A DNA stretch of 64,000 nucleotides from Armatimonadota bacterium (GTDB lineage: Bacteria > Armatimonadota > Zipacnadia > JAUWAU01), in the NCBI GenBank assembly GCA_030601885.1, contig JAUWAU010000013.1, forward strand, positions 62,001-126,000, given 5' to 3'. The position numbers and the translations under genes were made by a program. Below the pieces are notes generated by a model that was not told the DNA's origin, searched no databases, and saw only the letters and a program-made list of their open reading frames with translations. Positions 1 to 11,663 of the stretch are shown here, piece after piece. Each line of letters opens with the position of its first letter. Position 1 is the stretch's first letter.

Positions 1-437
1 GCGTCGGCGGCGAAGGCCGAGAACTCGGCCCCATCCCATAATGGCGTGGTGCCCAAATACGCGGCAGCGTACGCCTCAGCGGTCGAGCCGATGTCGTTGC
101 GTTTTGCGTCGGCGATGACGAGCAGGCCTGCCTCTCGAGCGTGCTGGATCGTCTCGCTGAAGGCCTGGATGCCCGCGGCGCCGTAGGGCTCGTAGAAGGC
201 GATCTGGGGCTTAACCGCGACACTGAAATCGGCGACCGCATCAATGATGCGGCGGTTGAATTCCAGAATGCAGCGCGCCACACCCTCCACAGTCGATCCC
301 ACACGCTTGCGCGCCGAGTCCTGGACATGCGTCGGTATCTGCTTCAGACGCGGGTCCAGGCCAACCATGACGCAGCTTTCTTTGGCCCGGGCGGCCGCGA
401 TAAGACGGTCAGCAAAGTTCGTCGGCTCATTACTCAT
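1..437 (-). CDS. pyrF: Orotidine 5'-phosphate decarboxylase, 3' part cut by window edge
   Basis: Decarboxylates OMP to UMP, the last step of pyrimidine synthesis. Read leftwards from an ATG at 437, the frame stays open to the window edge for 145 codons, so the C-terminal half lies outside. Visible are MVGLDPR at residues 24-30, VKPQIAFYEPYG at about 75-86, and the active-site block DAKRNDIGSTA at 110-120. The Lys and two Asp of that block are catalytic in the family, and its form is that of the long group 2 enzymes. It begins 43 bases after the carB stop, so it is probably the distal gene of the pyr operon. Identity is firm; completeness cannot be judged. Confidence 0.93.
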   Translation of the reverse strand, partial: MSNEPTNFADRLIAAARAKESCVMVGLDPRLKQIPTHVQDSARKRVGSTVEGVARCILEFNRRIIDAVADFSVAVKPQIAFYEPYGAAGIQAFSETIQHAREAGLLVIADAKRNDIGSTAEAYAAAYLGTTPLWDGAEFSAFAAD

Positions 438-480
438 CGTTGTGCCACCGCTTCGATATATGGCGGGCATCGCGCCCGGA

Positions 481-3400
481 TCACGCGCGCTGGAGCTGCA
501 AGATGGCGGCGTGGTAATGCTGCAGCGGCTGTACATGGATGTCGTCGCGCTGCAGCGCCTCGATGCCATTCACCGCAGCCATCGCGCCCGAGAGCGTCGT
601 GATACACGGGATGTTGTACAGGAGGGCCTGACGTCGGATGCGCGCCTGGTCCTCGACCGGCATCGTCCCCGTGGGCGTGTTGATGATGAGCTGGATCTCA
701 CCCTCATGGATCAAGTCAATGGCGTTCGGCGTGCCCTCGTCTGACACACGGTAGATGACTGTCGGATCGATGCGGTGCCGGCGCAGCACCCTCGCCGTGC
801 CGGATGTGGCCACGATGCGAAAGCCCATCTCGTCGAGCTGTTTGGCAATGAAGATGATGTTCCGCTTGTCCTTGTTCTTCACGCTGATGAAGACGGTGCC
901 GCGCAGTGGCAGGTTGTGTCCGGCGGCGATGTAGGCCTTGGCGAACGCCGCCCCGAAGTCCGAGTCTATGCCCATGACCTCGCCGGTCGATCGCATCTCC
1001 GGCCCCAGCAGCGTGTCCGTGCCGGGCAGCTTCGCGAACGGGAACACGGGGTACTTGACTGCGACGTGCTCCGTCTCGATCTCCTCGGTGAAGCCGAGCT
1101 CGGTCAGCTTCGCTCCGGCCATCACCCGTGCGGCTATCTTCGCCAGAGGCACGCCGATGGCCTTGCTGACGAAGGGCACCGTCCTGGAGGCCCGCGGATT
1201 CACCTCCAGCACGTACAGGACGTCGTTTTTCATGGCATACTGAATGTTCAGCAGCCCGACGACGTTGAGCTCCTTGGCGAGCTGCTGCGTATTGTCTTTG
1301 ACGAGCTCGATCTCGTCCTCGGCGAGGCTAAAGGCGGGTAGCACGCACGCCGAGTCGCCGGAGTGGATCCCGGCCTCCTCGATGTGCTCCATAATCCCGG
1401 CGATGACGACGCGCTCGCCATCAGCAACAGCGTCCACGTCAATCTCCACGGCATCCTCGAGGAATTTGTCAATCAGCACCGGACGCTCTGGCGATGCCTC
1501 CACGGCCCCGTTCATGTAGCCGCGCAGCGACTCGGGCTCGTAGACGATCGCCATCGCCCGGCCGCCGAGCACGTACGACGGCCGGACGACCACGGGGTAG
1601 CCGATGCGCTCGGCGACTTGGTGTGCCTCCTCCACCGATGTAGCCGTGCCGTTCTCAGGCTGGATCAGGCGGAGCTTCTGCAGCATATCCTTGAAGCGCT
1701 GCCGGTCCTCGGCGCGGTCAATGGAGGCCGGGGACGTACCGATGATGGGTGCATGCGCCTGTTGAAGGGACTGGGCAAGATTCAGCGGCGTCTGTCCGCC
1801 CAACTGCACGATCACCCCGTCGGGCTGCTCCTGTTCGAGAATGTTGAGCACGTCCTCCTTGGTCAGTGGCTCGAAATACAGCTTGTCAGACGTGTCGTAA
1901 TCCGTGCTGACGGTCTCCGGATTGCTGTTGACCATGATGGTCTCAAAGTCTGCATCTCGCAGCGCCAGGGAAGCGTGCACGCAGCAGTAGTCGAACTCTA
2001 TCCCCTGTCCGATGCGGTTCGGGCCGCTGCCGAGGATCATGATCTTCTTTCGATCCGACCGTCGCAGCTCGGTCTCCTCTTCGTAGGTGCTGTAATAGTA
2101 CGGCGTGTAGGCCTCGAACTCAGCGGCGCACGTATCCACCAGCTTCACCACCGGTTCTATGCCCATAGCCTTCCGCATGGCGCGAATGGTGTCTTCGTCC
2201 GACTCGGAGAGCGCGGCGATCTGCACGTCCGAGAAGCCGAATCGCTTGGCCTGCCTCATGAGCTTCTTGGGTATGGACGGGCGACCGTCGGTGCGCGGCA
2301 GCGTGCGGATCTCTGCGATCTCATCCTGGAGATCGACGATCTCTCTGATATTGTTCAGGAACCACGGGTCGATGCCTGTGACGGCATGCAGCTCGTCGAC
2401 GCTGATGCCCTTGCGCATGGCGCCGCGCAGTTGAAAAAGCCGGTCGGGGTGGGGAACCCGGAGTCTGGTCTCCAACTCCTCTCGCGACATCGTGTCGTAA
2501 TGCGCACCCTTCCCATCGCCACCCAGGCCAAAGCGCCCGATCTCCAGCGATCGGATGCCCTTCTGCAGTGCCTCCTTGAAGGTGCGCCCGATGGCCATTG
2601 CCTCGCCCACGGATTTCATCTGCGTGTGCAGCGTCTCATCGGCGCCGGGGAACTTCTCAAAAGCCCATCTGGGGATTTTCACCACGCAATAGTCGATGGT
2701 CGGCTCGAAGCAGGCGGGCGTTTCGCGCGTGATGTCGTTGGAGATCTCCTCGAGCGTGTAACCTACGGCCAGCTTGGCAGCGATCTTGGCGATGGGGAAG
2801 CCAGTGGCTTTTGAGGCCAGGGCGGAGCTGCGCGACACGCGGGGGTTCATCTCGATGACGACCATATGTCCGTCGTCAGGGTTGACGGCAAACTGTATAT
2901 TCGACCCGCCCGTGTCCACCCCGATCTCCTGCATGATGCGGATCCCGGCGTCGCGCATCTCCTGGTACTCTTTGTTGGTGAGGGTCTGGGCCGGAGCCAC
3001 GGTGATGCTGTCGCCGGTGTGGATGCCCATGGGGTCGAAGTTCTCTATCGAGCAGACGATGACGACGTTGTCCTTGTGGTCCCGCATCACCTCGAGCTCG
3101 TACTCTTTCCAACCGATCACCGATTCTTCGATGAGCACCTCGTTCATGGGGCTTGTGTCGATGCCTTTGGCGGCGGCATCCCCGAGCTGCGTCATATCGT
3201 AGGCTATTCCGCCGCCCGCGCCCCCGAGGGTCGCTGACGGGCGAATGATGAGGGGAAAGGTGAACTCCTCCGCAATGCGAAGGGCGCCCCGGACGGTGGA
3301 CGCGAAACCGCTGCGTGGGACCTCGAGGCCGGCCGCCAGCATGGCGTCTTTGAACAGCTCTCGGTCCTCCGCTTTCTTGATGGCCTTGCGGCTGGCGCCA

Positions 3401-3747
3401 ATCAACTCGACATTGTGCCTTGGCAGAATGCCGCGTTCGGCCAGCTCGAGAGCCAGGTTCAGCCCGGTTTGACCCCCGAGAGTAGGCAGGAGAGCCTCGG
3501 GCTGCTCTCGCACAATGATCTTCTCAACGCTTTCTGCCGTCAGCGGCTCGACGTACGTTATGTCGGCCGTCTCGGGATCCGTCATGATGGTGGCCGGATT
3601 CGAGTTCACCAGGCAGACCGTGTAGCCTTCCTCCTTGAGCGCCTTGCACGCCTGCGTTCCTGAGTAATCGAACTCACACGCCTGCCCTATGATGATGGGG
3701 CCGGAGCCAATGATCAGGATCTTTTCGATGTCGGTGCGTTTTGGCAT
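481..3747 (-). CDS. carB: Carbamoyl-phosphate synthase large subunit
   Basis: Makes carbamoyl phosphate from bicarbonate, ammonia and two ATP, feeding pyrimidine and arginine synthesis; it works as a complex with CarA. At 1088 residues it matches the usual length of about 1070. Two homologous ATP-grasp halves are visible. The first opens with [20 protein letters not shown], the second (from about residue 570) with [16 protein letters not shown]; each has its own [17 protein letters not shown]-type nucleotide-binding stretch. The last 130 or so residues form the MGS-like allosteric domain where UMP or ornithine acts in known enzymes. An AAGG ribosome site lies about 9 bases before the ATG. The spacer to carA is unusually long (194 bases) and carries palindromes. 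Confidence 0.98.
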   Translation of the reverse strand: MPKRTDIEKILIIGSGPIIIGQACEFDYSGTQACKALKEEGYTVCLVNSNPATIMTDPETADITYVEPLTAESVEKIIVREQPEALLPTLGGQTGLNLALELAERGILPRHNVELIGASRKAIKKAEDRELFKDAMLAAGLEVPRSGFASTVRGALRIAEEFTFPLIIRPSATLGGAGGGIAYDMTQLGDAAAKGIDTSPMNEVLIEESVIGWKEYELEVMRDHKDNVVIVCSIENFDPMGIHTGDSITVAPAQTLTNKEYQEMRDAGIRIMQEIGVDTGGSNIQFAVNPDDGHMVVIEMNPRVSRSSALASKATGFPIAKIAAKLAVGYTLEEISNDITRETPACFEPTIDYCVVKIPRWAFEKFPGADETLHTQMKSVGEAMAIGRTFKEALQKGIRSLEIGRFGLGGDGKGAHYDTMSREELETRLRVPHPDRLFQLRGAMRKGISVDELHAVTGIDPWFLNNIREIVDLQDEIAEIRTLPRTDGRPSIPKKLMRQAKRFGFSDVQIAALSESDEDTIRAMRKAMGIEPVVKLVDTCAAEFEAYTPYYYSTYEEETELRRSDRKKIMILGSGPNRIGQGIEFDYCCVHASLALRDADFETIMVNSNPETVSTDYDTSDKLYFEPLTKEDVLNILEQEQPDGVIVQLGGQTPLNLAQSLQQAHAPIIGTSPASIDRAEDRQRFKDMLQKLRLIQPENGTATSVEEAHQVAERIGYPVVVRPSYVLGGRAMAIVYEPESLRGYMNGAVEASPERPVLIDKFLEDAVEIDVDAVADGERVVIAGIMEHIEEAGIHSGDSACVLPAFSLAEDEIELVKDNTQQLAKELNVVGLLNIQYAMKNDVLYVLEVNPRASRTVPFVSKAIGVPLAKIAARVMAGAKLTELGFTEEIETEHVAVKYPVFPFAKLPGTDTLLGPEMRSTGEVMGIDSDFGAAFAKAYIAAGHNLPLRGTVFISVKNKDKRNIIFIAKQLDEMGFRIVATSGTARVLRRHRIDPTVIYRVSDEGTPNAIDLIHEGEIQLIINTPTGTMPVEDQARIRRQALLYNIPCITTLSGAMAAVNGIEALQRDDIHVQPLQHYHAAILQLQRA

Positions 3748-3846
3748 AGCGTATCGCCGCCTTTGTCCACCGCCGCGTCCCTGCCAGTGTCAGTTCGGCG
3801 GCACTTCCCGCCGGGTGCCACGGGTTGCTCGTCCCTGTCTGACTCG

Positions 3847-3927
3847 TGCTACGTAGCGAGCTACTTTGCAGAGTAGCAAGCGGGACGCCTGTCTGAAGCG
3901 GCGTGCCGTACGGCACCCCGTACGGGG
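3847..3927. repeat. Cluster of palindromes in the carA-carB spacer
   Basis: The spacer holds three short perfect palindromes: GCTACGTAGC at 3848-3857, GTGCCGTACGGCAC at 3903-3916 and CCCCGTACGGGG at 3916-3927. The last two abut and share one base. TGCTAC at 3847-3852 can also pair with GTAGCA at 3873-3878. In the transcript these would give consecutive hairpins just after the carA stop. No T-run follows, so a simple terminator is unlikely; an mRNA-processing or expression-balancing role is a guess. Confidence 0.55.
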
Positions 3928-3941
3928 CCAACTCGTGCTCG

Positions 3942-5165
3942 TCACCGCTGGTCTCCGCCTGTCCACGAGCGCATCATCGCCACGAACTCGTCGAAGAGAC
4001 CGTGCGCGTCGTGTGGCCCGGGCGAGGCCTCCGGGTGAAACTGCACTGAGAAGATCGGCAGCTCCTCGTGGCGCACGCCCTCGTTAGTTTGATCATTGAG
4101 ATTCACGTGCGTCTCACGCAGCCCAGTGCCGACCAGGGAGTCCATGTCTACAGCGAAGCCGTGGTTTTGAGCGGTGATCTCGATGGCGCCCGTGTCGAGG
4201 TTCTTGACGGGATGATTCCCGCCATGGTGACCGAATTTGAGCTTGTACGTCTGAGCGCCAAGAGCGAGGCCGAGAATTTGGTGGCCCAGGCAGATGCCGA
4301 GGATGGGCGCCTTGCCAATGAGCCGGCGCACGGTCTCGATGGCGTATGGTACGCCTTCGGGGTCGCCAGGCCCATTCGAGAGTACGACGCCATCCGGTGC
4401 GTAGGAGAGCACGTCGTCGGCATCAGCCCACGCGCCAAGCACCAGCACAGCGCAACCGGCCGAGGTCAGTTGCCGCAGAATGTTGCGCTTGCACCCGTAG
4501 TCGAGCGCGATAACGCGCATGGGAGCGCTTTGGGAGGTGGTCCGCCGACGCTGCGGGACGCAGGCGCCCGGCTCAATGTCGAGGGAGAGCTGTGTGCGGC
4601 GCTGCTCGACCCGGCCTTCCCGGCTCCCGGCTGTACCCCACCCGCTCCAGGCGTAGCGGCGCTGCGTGGTGACCTCTTTCACCAGATCGCGCCCGATGAG
4701 CCCCGGGGCCTGGCGCGCCTTTTCAACGAGGCTATCGGCGTCGAGGTCCTTCGTCGAAATGACGCCCCTCATGGCCCCCTTGGTGCGAATGAGCTTGGTG
4801 AGCCGGCGCGTATCTATGTCTTCGATGCCCACAACGTCGTTGCTGCACAGGTAGTCGCTCAGATTGCCCTGTTCGCGCCAATTGCTTGGGTATGGTGAGT
4901 ACTCCCGGACCACCAACCCCGCCACGTGGAGGGCGTCGGATTCAACGTCGTCCGGGTTCACTCCGTAATTGCCAATCAGTGGATACGTCATCGTCACGAT
5001 TTGGCCCTCGTAGGACGGATCAGTCAATATCTCCTGGTACCCCATCATGCTGGTGTTGAAGACCACCTCGCCCGAGCGCTCGCCCGCTGCACCAAAGGAG
5101 GCACCCACGAACACGCTCCCGTCCTCGAGTGCCAGCATTGCCCGCGTGCCATCTTCGCTCATCAT
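3942..5165 (-). CDS. carA: Carbamoyl-phosphate synthase small (glutaminase) subunit
   Basis: Hydrolyses glutamine and passes ammonia to CarB. I place the start at the ATG at 5165 (MMSEDG) because GAGGAG lies 5 bases upstream; the frame is open nine codons further but without such a site. This gives 407 residues. The N-terminal CPSase domain (NTSMMGYQEILTDPSY at about 37-52) is followed by the class I glutamine amidotransferase domain with nucleophile Cys292 in GICLGHQ and the His of FSVQFHPEA. The linker between them (about 166-215) is longer than usual and Arg/Gln-rich, which accounts for the extra length over the typical 360-390 residues. Confidence 0.97.
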   Translation of the reverse strand: MMSEDGTRAMLALEDGSVFVGASFGAAGERSGEVVFNTSMMGYQEILTDPSYEGQIVTMTYPLIGNYGVNPDDVESDALHVAGLVVREYSPYPSNWREQGNLSDYLCSNDVVGIEDIDTRRLTKLIRTKGAMRGVISTKDLDADSLVEKARQAPGLIGRDLVKEVTTQRRYAWSGWGTAGSREGRVEQRRTQLSLDIEPGACVPQRRRTTSQSAPMRVIALDYGCKRNILRQLTSAGCAVLVLGAWADADDVLSYAPDGVVLSNGPGDPEGVPYAIETVRRLIGKAPILGICLGHQILGLALGAQTYKLKFGHHGGNHPVKNLDTGAIEITAQNHGFAVDMDSLVGTGLRETHVNLNDQTNEGVRHEELPIFSVQFHPEASPGPHDAHGLFDEFVAMMRSWTGGDQR

Positions 5166-5223
5166 ACACTCCTCGGGTCCACCAAGATCCACGTCTCAGC
5201 CGACAGGCGGCGGGCTGCTGCCC

Positions 5224-7212
<1,989 letters not shown>

Positions 7213-7286
7213 CGCTCGTTGTGTGAATGAGTATCGGCCCGCACTGCAGCCAACGCCGTACGGCGGCGCCGACTTGCGAGCCTGCT

Positions 7287-7316
7287 ATTATCTCACGAGG
7301 ACGCTAATCGTGTCCC
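7287..7316 (-). promoter_or_regulatory. Possible promoter of the pyr operon
   Basis: On the minus strand GGGACA (7316-7311) and GATAAT (7292-7287) are spaced 18 bases apart. This would start transcription near 7280 and give a leader of about 200 bases that includes the attenuator. The -35 match is only moderate and the site overlaps the last codons of the upstream gene. Confidence 0.35.
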
Positions 7317-8478
7317 TCTTCGGGATGCGTTTCCCCTCCAGATCGGAGACCATCAGAGTCACGATGTAGTGGCCGGGGTACTCGAAAACGTGCTGCGCCG
7401 TGCGCCCGAGCTCATCCTCCCGCAGCTCGTCCGCCTGGCTGAGATCCCACGCGTAGCGCACGTTGGCCTCGCCGTGCGGTTGGGGAGCGGCCTCGAGGGT
7501 CACGGTATCTCCCACGCGCACTTGCTTGTTCTGACCCGCATCGGCAAACAGCGGCCTGTCCTCCTGGATGAGCCGGATCTGTCCGACGTAGTAGTAGTCG
7601 TTGGCATCGGCCGTCAGGGCCAGGTTCGTCATCTGTCCCGAGGCCACATCGCCTGCAATGGCGGCCTCGGAGAATGGTATGACCACGCGTACCCAGCCGT
7701 CCGGATCAGCGGCGGACTTGTCCACCTTCATGGTGCCGGAGCACATAGTTCCGTTCGCCGTCACGATGATAACCCGGACCGCGTCTATCTGCTTCTTTAC
7801 TTCTATAGCTTCCGCCGGCGCTCGCCGCCCGCCGTTATCATCTTCGTCCTCTTCGTCCTCATCTTCATCTTCGTCCTCGTCCTCATCCTCGTCTTCGTCC
7901 TCATCCTCGTCCTCATCTTCATCCTCGTCCTCGTCTTCGTCCTCGTCTCCGCCCCCGCGTGGCCAGCCGAAACCGGGGACGCGGGCGCCGGTACGTAGCC
8001 CCTCCAGGTACTCCTGTACCGCCGTCGATAGCCCGCCGGGCCCTGCCCCTGGTGTACCGGCCACCACGTACCCTCCGCCCGCAACGCGGGTCACCCGGCC
8101 CTGTCGTTGAGCGGAATCTGCCTGTCCTTCGAAAACTTTCACGTAGAGCTCAACGTACCCGCCGGTGGGATCGCGCAGGAACGGCTCCAAGGGGATGGGG
8201 TTCTCGAGATCGAGACGACCGCCCGCGTATGGGCCTTGCGTATCCACGCGTAGGCAGTTCGGCCTGGGCTGGCCTGGGACAGGACGCCTGTAGGAGTCGT
8301 CGGGGACCTCCTGGCAGCTCCCGCTGCCCCAGTTGGCCAGAGCTATCCCGGCCAATTGCCCGTCATAGATCATGATCTGCCGGTCGGCCATCGCGCCCGA
8401 TGAGCCAACGACCGACAGCATCACTATCGTTGCACATACAGCAGTAATTACCCGTACACGGCCATCTATGAGCCGCAT
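7288..8478 (-). CDS. Exported protein with poly-Asp/Glu tract and C-terminal PKD-like domain
   Basis: Function unknown. The start at 8478 (MRLIDGRVRV) has AAGGGGG about 10 bases upstream and gives 396 residues beginning with a signal peptide: hydrophobic ITAVCATIVMLSVVGSS, then AMA. After an unrecognised domain of about 140 residues comes an uninterrupted alternating Asp-Glu run (roughly residues 177-213, DNA 7841-7951), then about 100 more residues and a C-terminal PKD-like Ig fold (ADAGQNKQVRVGDTVTLEA, then YPGHYIVTLMVSD). PKD domains are usually extracellular binding modules. The acidic run could bind cations or act as a rigid spacer; that is inference. The gene follows hemW by 73 bases on the same strand. 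Confidence 0.75.
   Translation of the reverse strand: MRLIDGRVRVITAVCATIVMLSVVGSSGAMADRQIMIYDGQLAGIALANWGSGSCQEVPDDSYRRPVPGQPRPNCLRVDTQGPYAGGRLDLENPIPLEPFLRDPTGGYVELYVKVFEGQADSAQRQGRVTRVAGGGYVVAGTPGAGPGGLSTAVQEYLEGLRTGARVPGFGWPRGGGDEDEDEDEDEDEDEDEDEDEDEDEDEDEDEDEEDEDDNGGRRAPAEAIEVKKQIDAVRVIIVTANGTMCSGTMKVDKSAADPDGWVRVVIPFSEAAIAGDVASGQMTNLALTADANDYYYVGQIRLIQEDRPLFADAGQNKQVRVGDTVTLEAAPQPHGEANVRYAWDLSQADELREDELGRTAQHVFEYPGHYIVTLMVSDLEGKRIPKRDTISVLVR
7841..7951 (-). repeat. Hexanucleotide microsatellite coding for (Asp-Glu)n
   Basis: A run of GAC/GAT and GAG/GAA codons about 110 bases long inside the PKD-like gene, pyrimidine-rich on the plus strand. Synonymous third positions vary, so it is not a freshly expanded perfect repeat, but its length could still vary by slippage in multiples of six without a frameshift. 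Confidence 0.9.
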
Positions 8479-8551
8479 GTGTGGGCCCCCTTGCCTCAGG
8501 CTTGGCAGCGTCAGCATACAACGCCACCTGAGCAGTGTCAAGATAGCTTCG

Positions 8552-9694
8552 CTATACAAATCGGAGGGTCACCTCGTCAAGCAAATGCAGGCCGGCACGT
8601 GTCACCCACAATCGGCCATTCGACATGCCGATCAGTCCACGGCGGCGCAGATCGTCGAGCTCCCGCCGATAGCGCTGCAGCGGATCGATTTCAAAGCGAC
8701 GGTGTAACTCGCTCAGGTCAACGCCCTCGCGCATCCGCAGCCCAAGCATCAGGGCCTCGCCGAGGGCCTTCGCTGGCGACAATCGCTCCCGCAAGACCGC
8801 CAGCTCTCGTCCTGCACCGGCGCGCTCGATGTACTCCGACGGCTGGGCTACATTGCCATACCGGCACCCGTTAAGGTAGCCATGAGCGCCGGCGCCGAGA
8901 CCGACATATTCCTCGCTACGCCAATAGATCTGATTGTGCCGGCTGCGACGGCCCGACAGGGCGAAGTTGGATACCTCGTAGTGCTCGTAGCCTGCCGCAA
9001 TGAGAAGCTCGGCGGCCGACTCGGCCATCGCCAGCTCCAGCTCCTCCGGCGGGAGGGCAATTCGCCCTTCGGCCATCTCCCGGTGCATTGGCGTGCCGTC
9101 TTCGAGCGTGAGCGCATACGCGGATACATGCTCCGGCCGAAGCTGCGTCACCCTCTGTATTGTACGACGCCAATCCGCCAAAGATTGTTCAGGAATAGCG
9201 TAGATGAGGTCAACGTTGATGTTCGCAAATCCTGCGTCTCTGGCGAGCGCAAAGCTCCGAAGAGCCGCTCGCGCCGTATGCACGCGGCCCAAGCGGCGAA
9301 GATGTGCGTCCTCAAGCGCCTGGATGCCAATGCTGAGCCGATTGACCCCCAAGCCCCGGAAACGTCTGAGTTTGGCCAGGCTTACAGTGTCCGGGTTGAC
9401 CTCGACGGTGACCTCCGCATCGGGCTCCACAGCGAATACAGAGCGCACACAGCGCAGCAGGCGGGCCATCTGTGGACCGTGCAGCACTGACGGTGTGCCA
9501 CCGCCGATGTACACGGTGCCAACCCTTCGGCCGAACACCTTTGGGCCCACGACGGCGGCCTCGAGCGCCACGGCCCGGAGGTACGGCTCCACCAACGCCT
9601 CCAGCCCCGCGTAGGAGTTGAAGTCACAGTAGCCGCACTTGCGCACGCAGAAGGGAATGTGGACATACAAGCCCAGCATGGGAGCTTCCGCCAT
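8552..9694 (-). CDS. hemW: HemW-type radical SAM protein (heme chaperone)
   Basis: HemW proteins, long misnamed coproporphyrinogen oxidases, bind heme and pass it to client proteins. The 4Fe-4S/SAM motif is seen at the N terminus in HIPFCVRKCGYCDF, followed by the GGG SAM-binding stretch YIGGGTPS and SIGIQALEDAHLRRLGRVH. The C-terminal HemW-N block HNQIYWRSEEYVGLGAGAHG is present. HemW has no Cys before this cluster, unlike true HemN. I prefer the ATG at 9694 (MAEAPM) since AGAGG lies 8 bases upstream; a second ATG two codons earlier is too close to the site. An eroded copy of the first 65 or so codons lies at 11049-11231. Confidence 0.93.
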   Translation of the reverse strand: MAEAPMLGLYVHIPFCVRKCGYCDFNSYAGLEALVEPYLRAVALEAAVVGPKVFGRRVGTVYIGGGTPSVLHGPQMARLLRCVRSVFAVEPDAEVTVEVNPDTVSLAKLRRFRGLGVNRLSIGIQALEDAHLRRLGRVHTARAALRSFALARDAGFANINVDLIYAIPEQSLADWRRTIQRVTQLRPEHVSAYALTLEDGTPMHREMAEGRIALPPEELELAMAESAAELLIAAGYEHYEVSNFALSGRRSRHNQIYWRSEEYVGLGAGAHGYLNGCRYGNVAQPSEYIERAGAGRELAVLRERLSPAKALGEALMLGLRMREGVDLSELHRRFEIDPLQRYRRELDDLRRRGLIGMSNGRLWVTRAGLHLLDEVTLRFV

Positions 9695-9868
9695 CAGCAT
9701 ATCCTCTGGTGGTATTGCGCCTCGTCACATATCTCACCAGATTCCGAGACGGATTGTCAACTGCCTTCTTCGCTCGCCGGGGGAAGGCATCCCTGTCTCG
9801 GCTCTACAGAGGCCGTTGGCACTTCGAGATCGAAATGTCGACGCGGACGAGCAAGGAAGGATACCATC

Positions 9869-10816
9869 GTGGATCGGCAGGGATGGCGTCGGACCGCCCT
9901 CTTCGTGGCCACCGCGATAGTGCTCCTCACCGGTTGGGCCACAGGAGAGACGCTCACTCTCGGTGCGTGGAATATCGAGCATCTGGGTGAGCCCCGTTAC
10001 GAGAAGGACGGGGCCGACTTGGCCGACTATATTGCGGCAAGCGGTGCAAAGGTCATAGCACTGGAAGAGACCATGATCACGCACCTCGATGCCCATGGCC
10101 TGCGCCGGAACCTCGTCCTCGACGCTGCAGTGGACCAGTTGGGCCCCACCTGGAGGTACGTGTTGTTTGGCACTTCCTGCACCGGGCGCCGACAGAACCT
10201 CGGCGTGCTTTTCGACCGAGCCGTTGTGCGGCCGAAGATGTATCTGAAGCTCCCCGTTCCCACCGATCTATACCATCCGCACAAGCATCGCAACGGCATC
10301 AAGCGCCACCGCATCCTGTGCCGCGCGCCCGTGGCCATCTGGTTCCAGGCGCACGGGAATCAGACCGACTTCCTGCTCATTCCGGTACACCTGAAAGCCA
10401 ATGAGCCGTCGCAGCCGCACCCGGAACAGATCATAGACCATCGAAAGATCGAGGCCGAGCACATCGTCAGGGCGCTTGCCGAGATACTCCCAAAGGTGGG
10501 GGAGGGAACCGAGCGGGACGTGTACATCGGCGGCGACACCAACATCCTCGACCACGATGATGCCGACATGCGCGCGTTTCTGAAGGCGGGATTTGTGGAT
10601 CTCAATGCGACGGACGTCCCGACCTATGTGGCGGGTACGGCGCCTTTCGACCGCTTTCTGGTCGCCCGCGACAGCATCGAGGTTCGGCGAAACAGCTTCC
10701 GGGTTCACAAAGCCTATGCGGCCAAGCGCGGGCTGACGTCGGCGGAGTTCAAGAGCCGATACTCGGATCATTATATGGTCACCTTCCAGATCGAGCTCAT
10801 GGCGGATGACGACTAG
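9869..10816 (+). CDS. Exported endonuclease/exonuclease/phosphatase-fold protein
   Basis: Family members are metal-dependent phosphodiesterases (DNases, phosphatases); the substrate here is unknown. A GTG at 9869 is preferred: AAGGAAGG precedes it by about 8 bases, and the product (315 residues) then starts with a signal peptide, WRRTALFVATAIVLLTGWATGETL. Fold landmarks appear in order: LGAWNIEHLG (metal-binding Asn/Glu), VIALEE, LLIPVHLKA, YIGGDTNILDHDD (Asp/Asn pair) and the C-terminal YSDHYMV, whose Asp-His is the catalytic base pair of the family. An 80-bp copy of its middle is found at 12266-12345. It lies divergent to hemW and could act on extracellular DNA. Confidence 0.82.
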   Translation: MDRQGWRRTALFVATAIVLLTGWATGETLTLGAWNIEHLGEPRYEKDGADLADYIAASGAKVIALEETMITHLDAHGLRRNLVLDAAVDQLGPTWRYVLFGTSCTGRRQNLGVLFDRAVVRPKMYLKLPVPTDLYHPHKHRNGIKRHRILCRAPVAIWFQAHGNQTDFLLIPVHLKANEPSQPHPEQIIDHRKIEAEHIVRALAEILPKVGEGTERDVYIGGDTNILDHDDADMRAFLKAGFVDLNATDVPTYVAGTAPFDRFLVARDSIEVRRNSFRVHKAYAAKRGLTSAEFKSRYSDHYMVTFQIELMADDD

Positions 10817-11663
10817 CCGTGCTGATGTGCACACGAAACGGTGCTTGAGCGCGAGTGCGTTGTCATGGAGGATCACGCTGCTCAAACAGCCAACGTGCAA
10901 GTCCGACGGAGGTGAAGATGCGCCCGCGGACGGCGCAGGCCCTGCGCCTGGTCAATGAGAGCGCTCCGCGGACATGGGCGTGGCCGCATGCGTGCGAAGA
11001 CCATCAAGACATCTGCGGGTGTGATGACTGCGACCAAAAAAAGCTGCCGCCGCCGATGTACACGGTGCCAACCCTTCGGCCGAACACCTTTGGGCCCACG
11101 ACGGCGGCCTCGAGCGCCACGGCCCGGAGGTACGGCTCCGCCACCGCCTCCAGACCCGCGTACGAGTTGAAATCCCAGTAGGGGCACTTGCGCACGCAGA
11201 AGGGAATGTGGACGTATAGGCCGAGCATGGGACTTCCATACGGTGGCACATCCTGCTGCGGAATGTCAATGCGCAGTGGAGCCGACCCTGAGAGAATTCA
11301 GCTATTGACGAGCCGCCCTTGGTGTGATCGGTTGCCGCTCTGCTGGCGGATCGGCTCCGAATTCCGGGCCACACTTGTTCCGGGCATACTTGACAGAGCG
11401 GAGCAACTCTGCGACACTTGTGTCGTCCGCACCCTGTACCGGCTTTTCCTTGCCTGTATTCGGTGTTAGGAGGCCTGTACGGGGTGCGGACATTTACGTT
11501 AGCCGGACCTGATGGAGTCGGACAGTTGCCGAGCGTTTCTGTGGCCACCTACGGTCGTGGCACCTTGGCGAGGTCGGACTAGCCAACAGACGGCTACAAA
11601 CGTCATGACTCGCAGCCGGTCCCAGTGAACTGGCGCGAGCCATACACCAAGGAGACATAGCTC
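10817..11663. other. 847-base interval with only a broken hemW copy
   Basis: Between the endonuclease and csp genes no intact gene is supported. The only recognisable coding remnant is the hemW copy at 11049-11231. TTGACA at 11391-11396 could be a -35 element for csp, but no convincing -10 follows it. A CGACAC-TT-GTGTCG inverted repeat lies shortly downstream, near 11411-11424. The remainder may be the long 5' leader often seen on cold-shock genes. Confidence 0.5.
11049..11231 (-). pseudogene. Truncated duplicate of the hemW 5' end
   Basis: This block matches 9501-9683 of hemW with about a dozen substitutions and one indel in roughly 180 bases. It encodes MLGLYVHIPFCVRKC and continues to VGTVYIGGG, where homology stops abruptly. 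The third Cys of the radical SAM motif is changed to Trp (KCPYWDF for KCGYCDF), and the remaining 300 or so codons are absent, so it cannot be functional. It has the same orientation as hemW and lies upstream of it, as expected of a displaced 5' end. Confidence 0.88.

Noticed and set aside
1363-2814. Long plus-strand open frame opposite carB
   Set aside because: Codon-shadow of carB; no protein family signal.
9501-11231. Diversity-generating retroelement (hemW and its copy as variable and template repeats)
   Set aside because: Substitutions between the copies are not restricted to adenines, and no reverse transcriptase gene is present.
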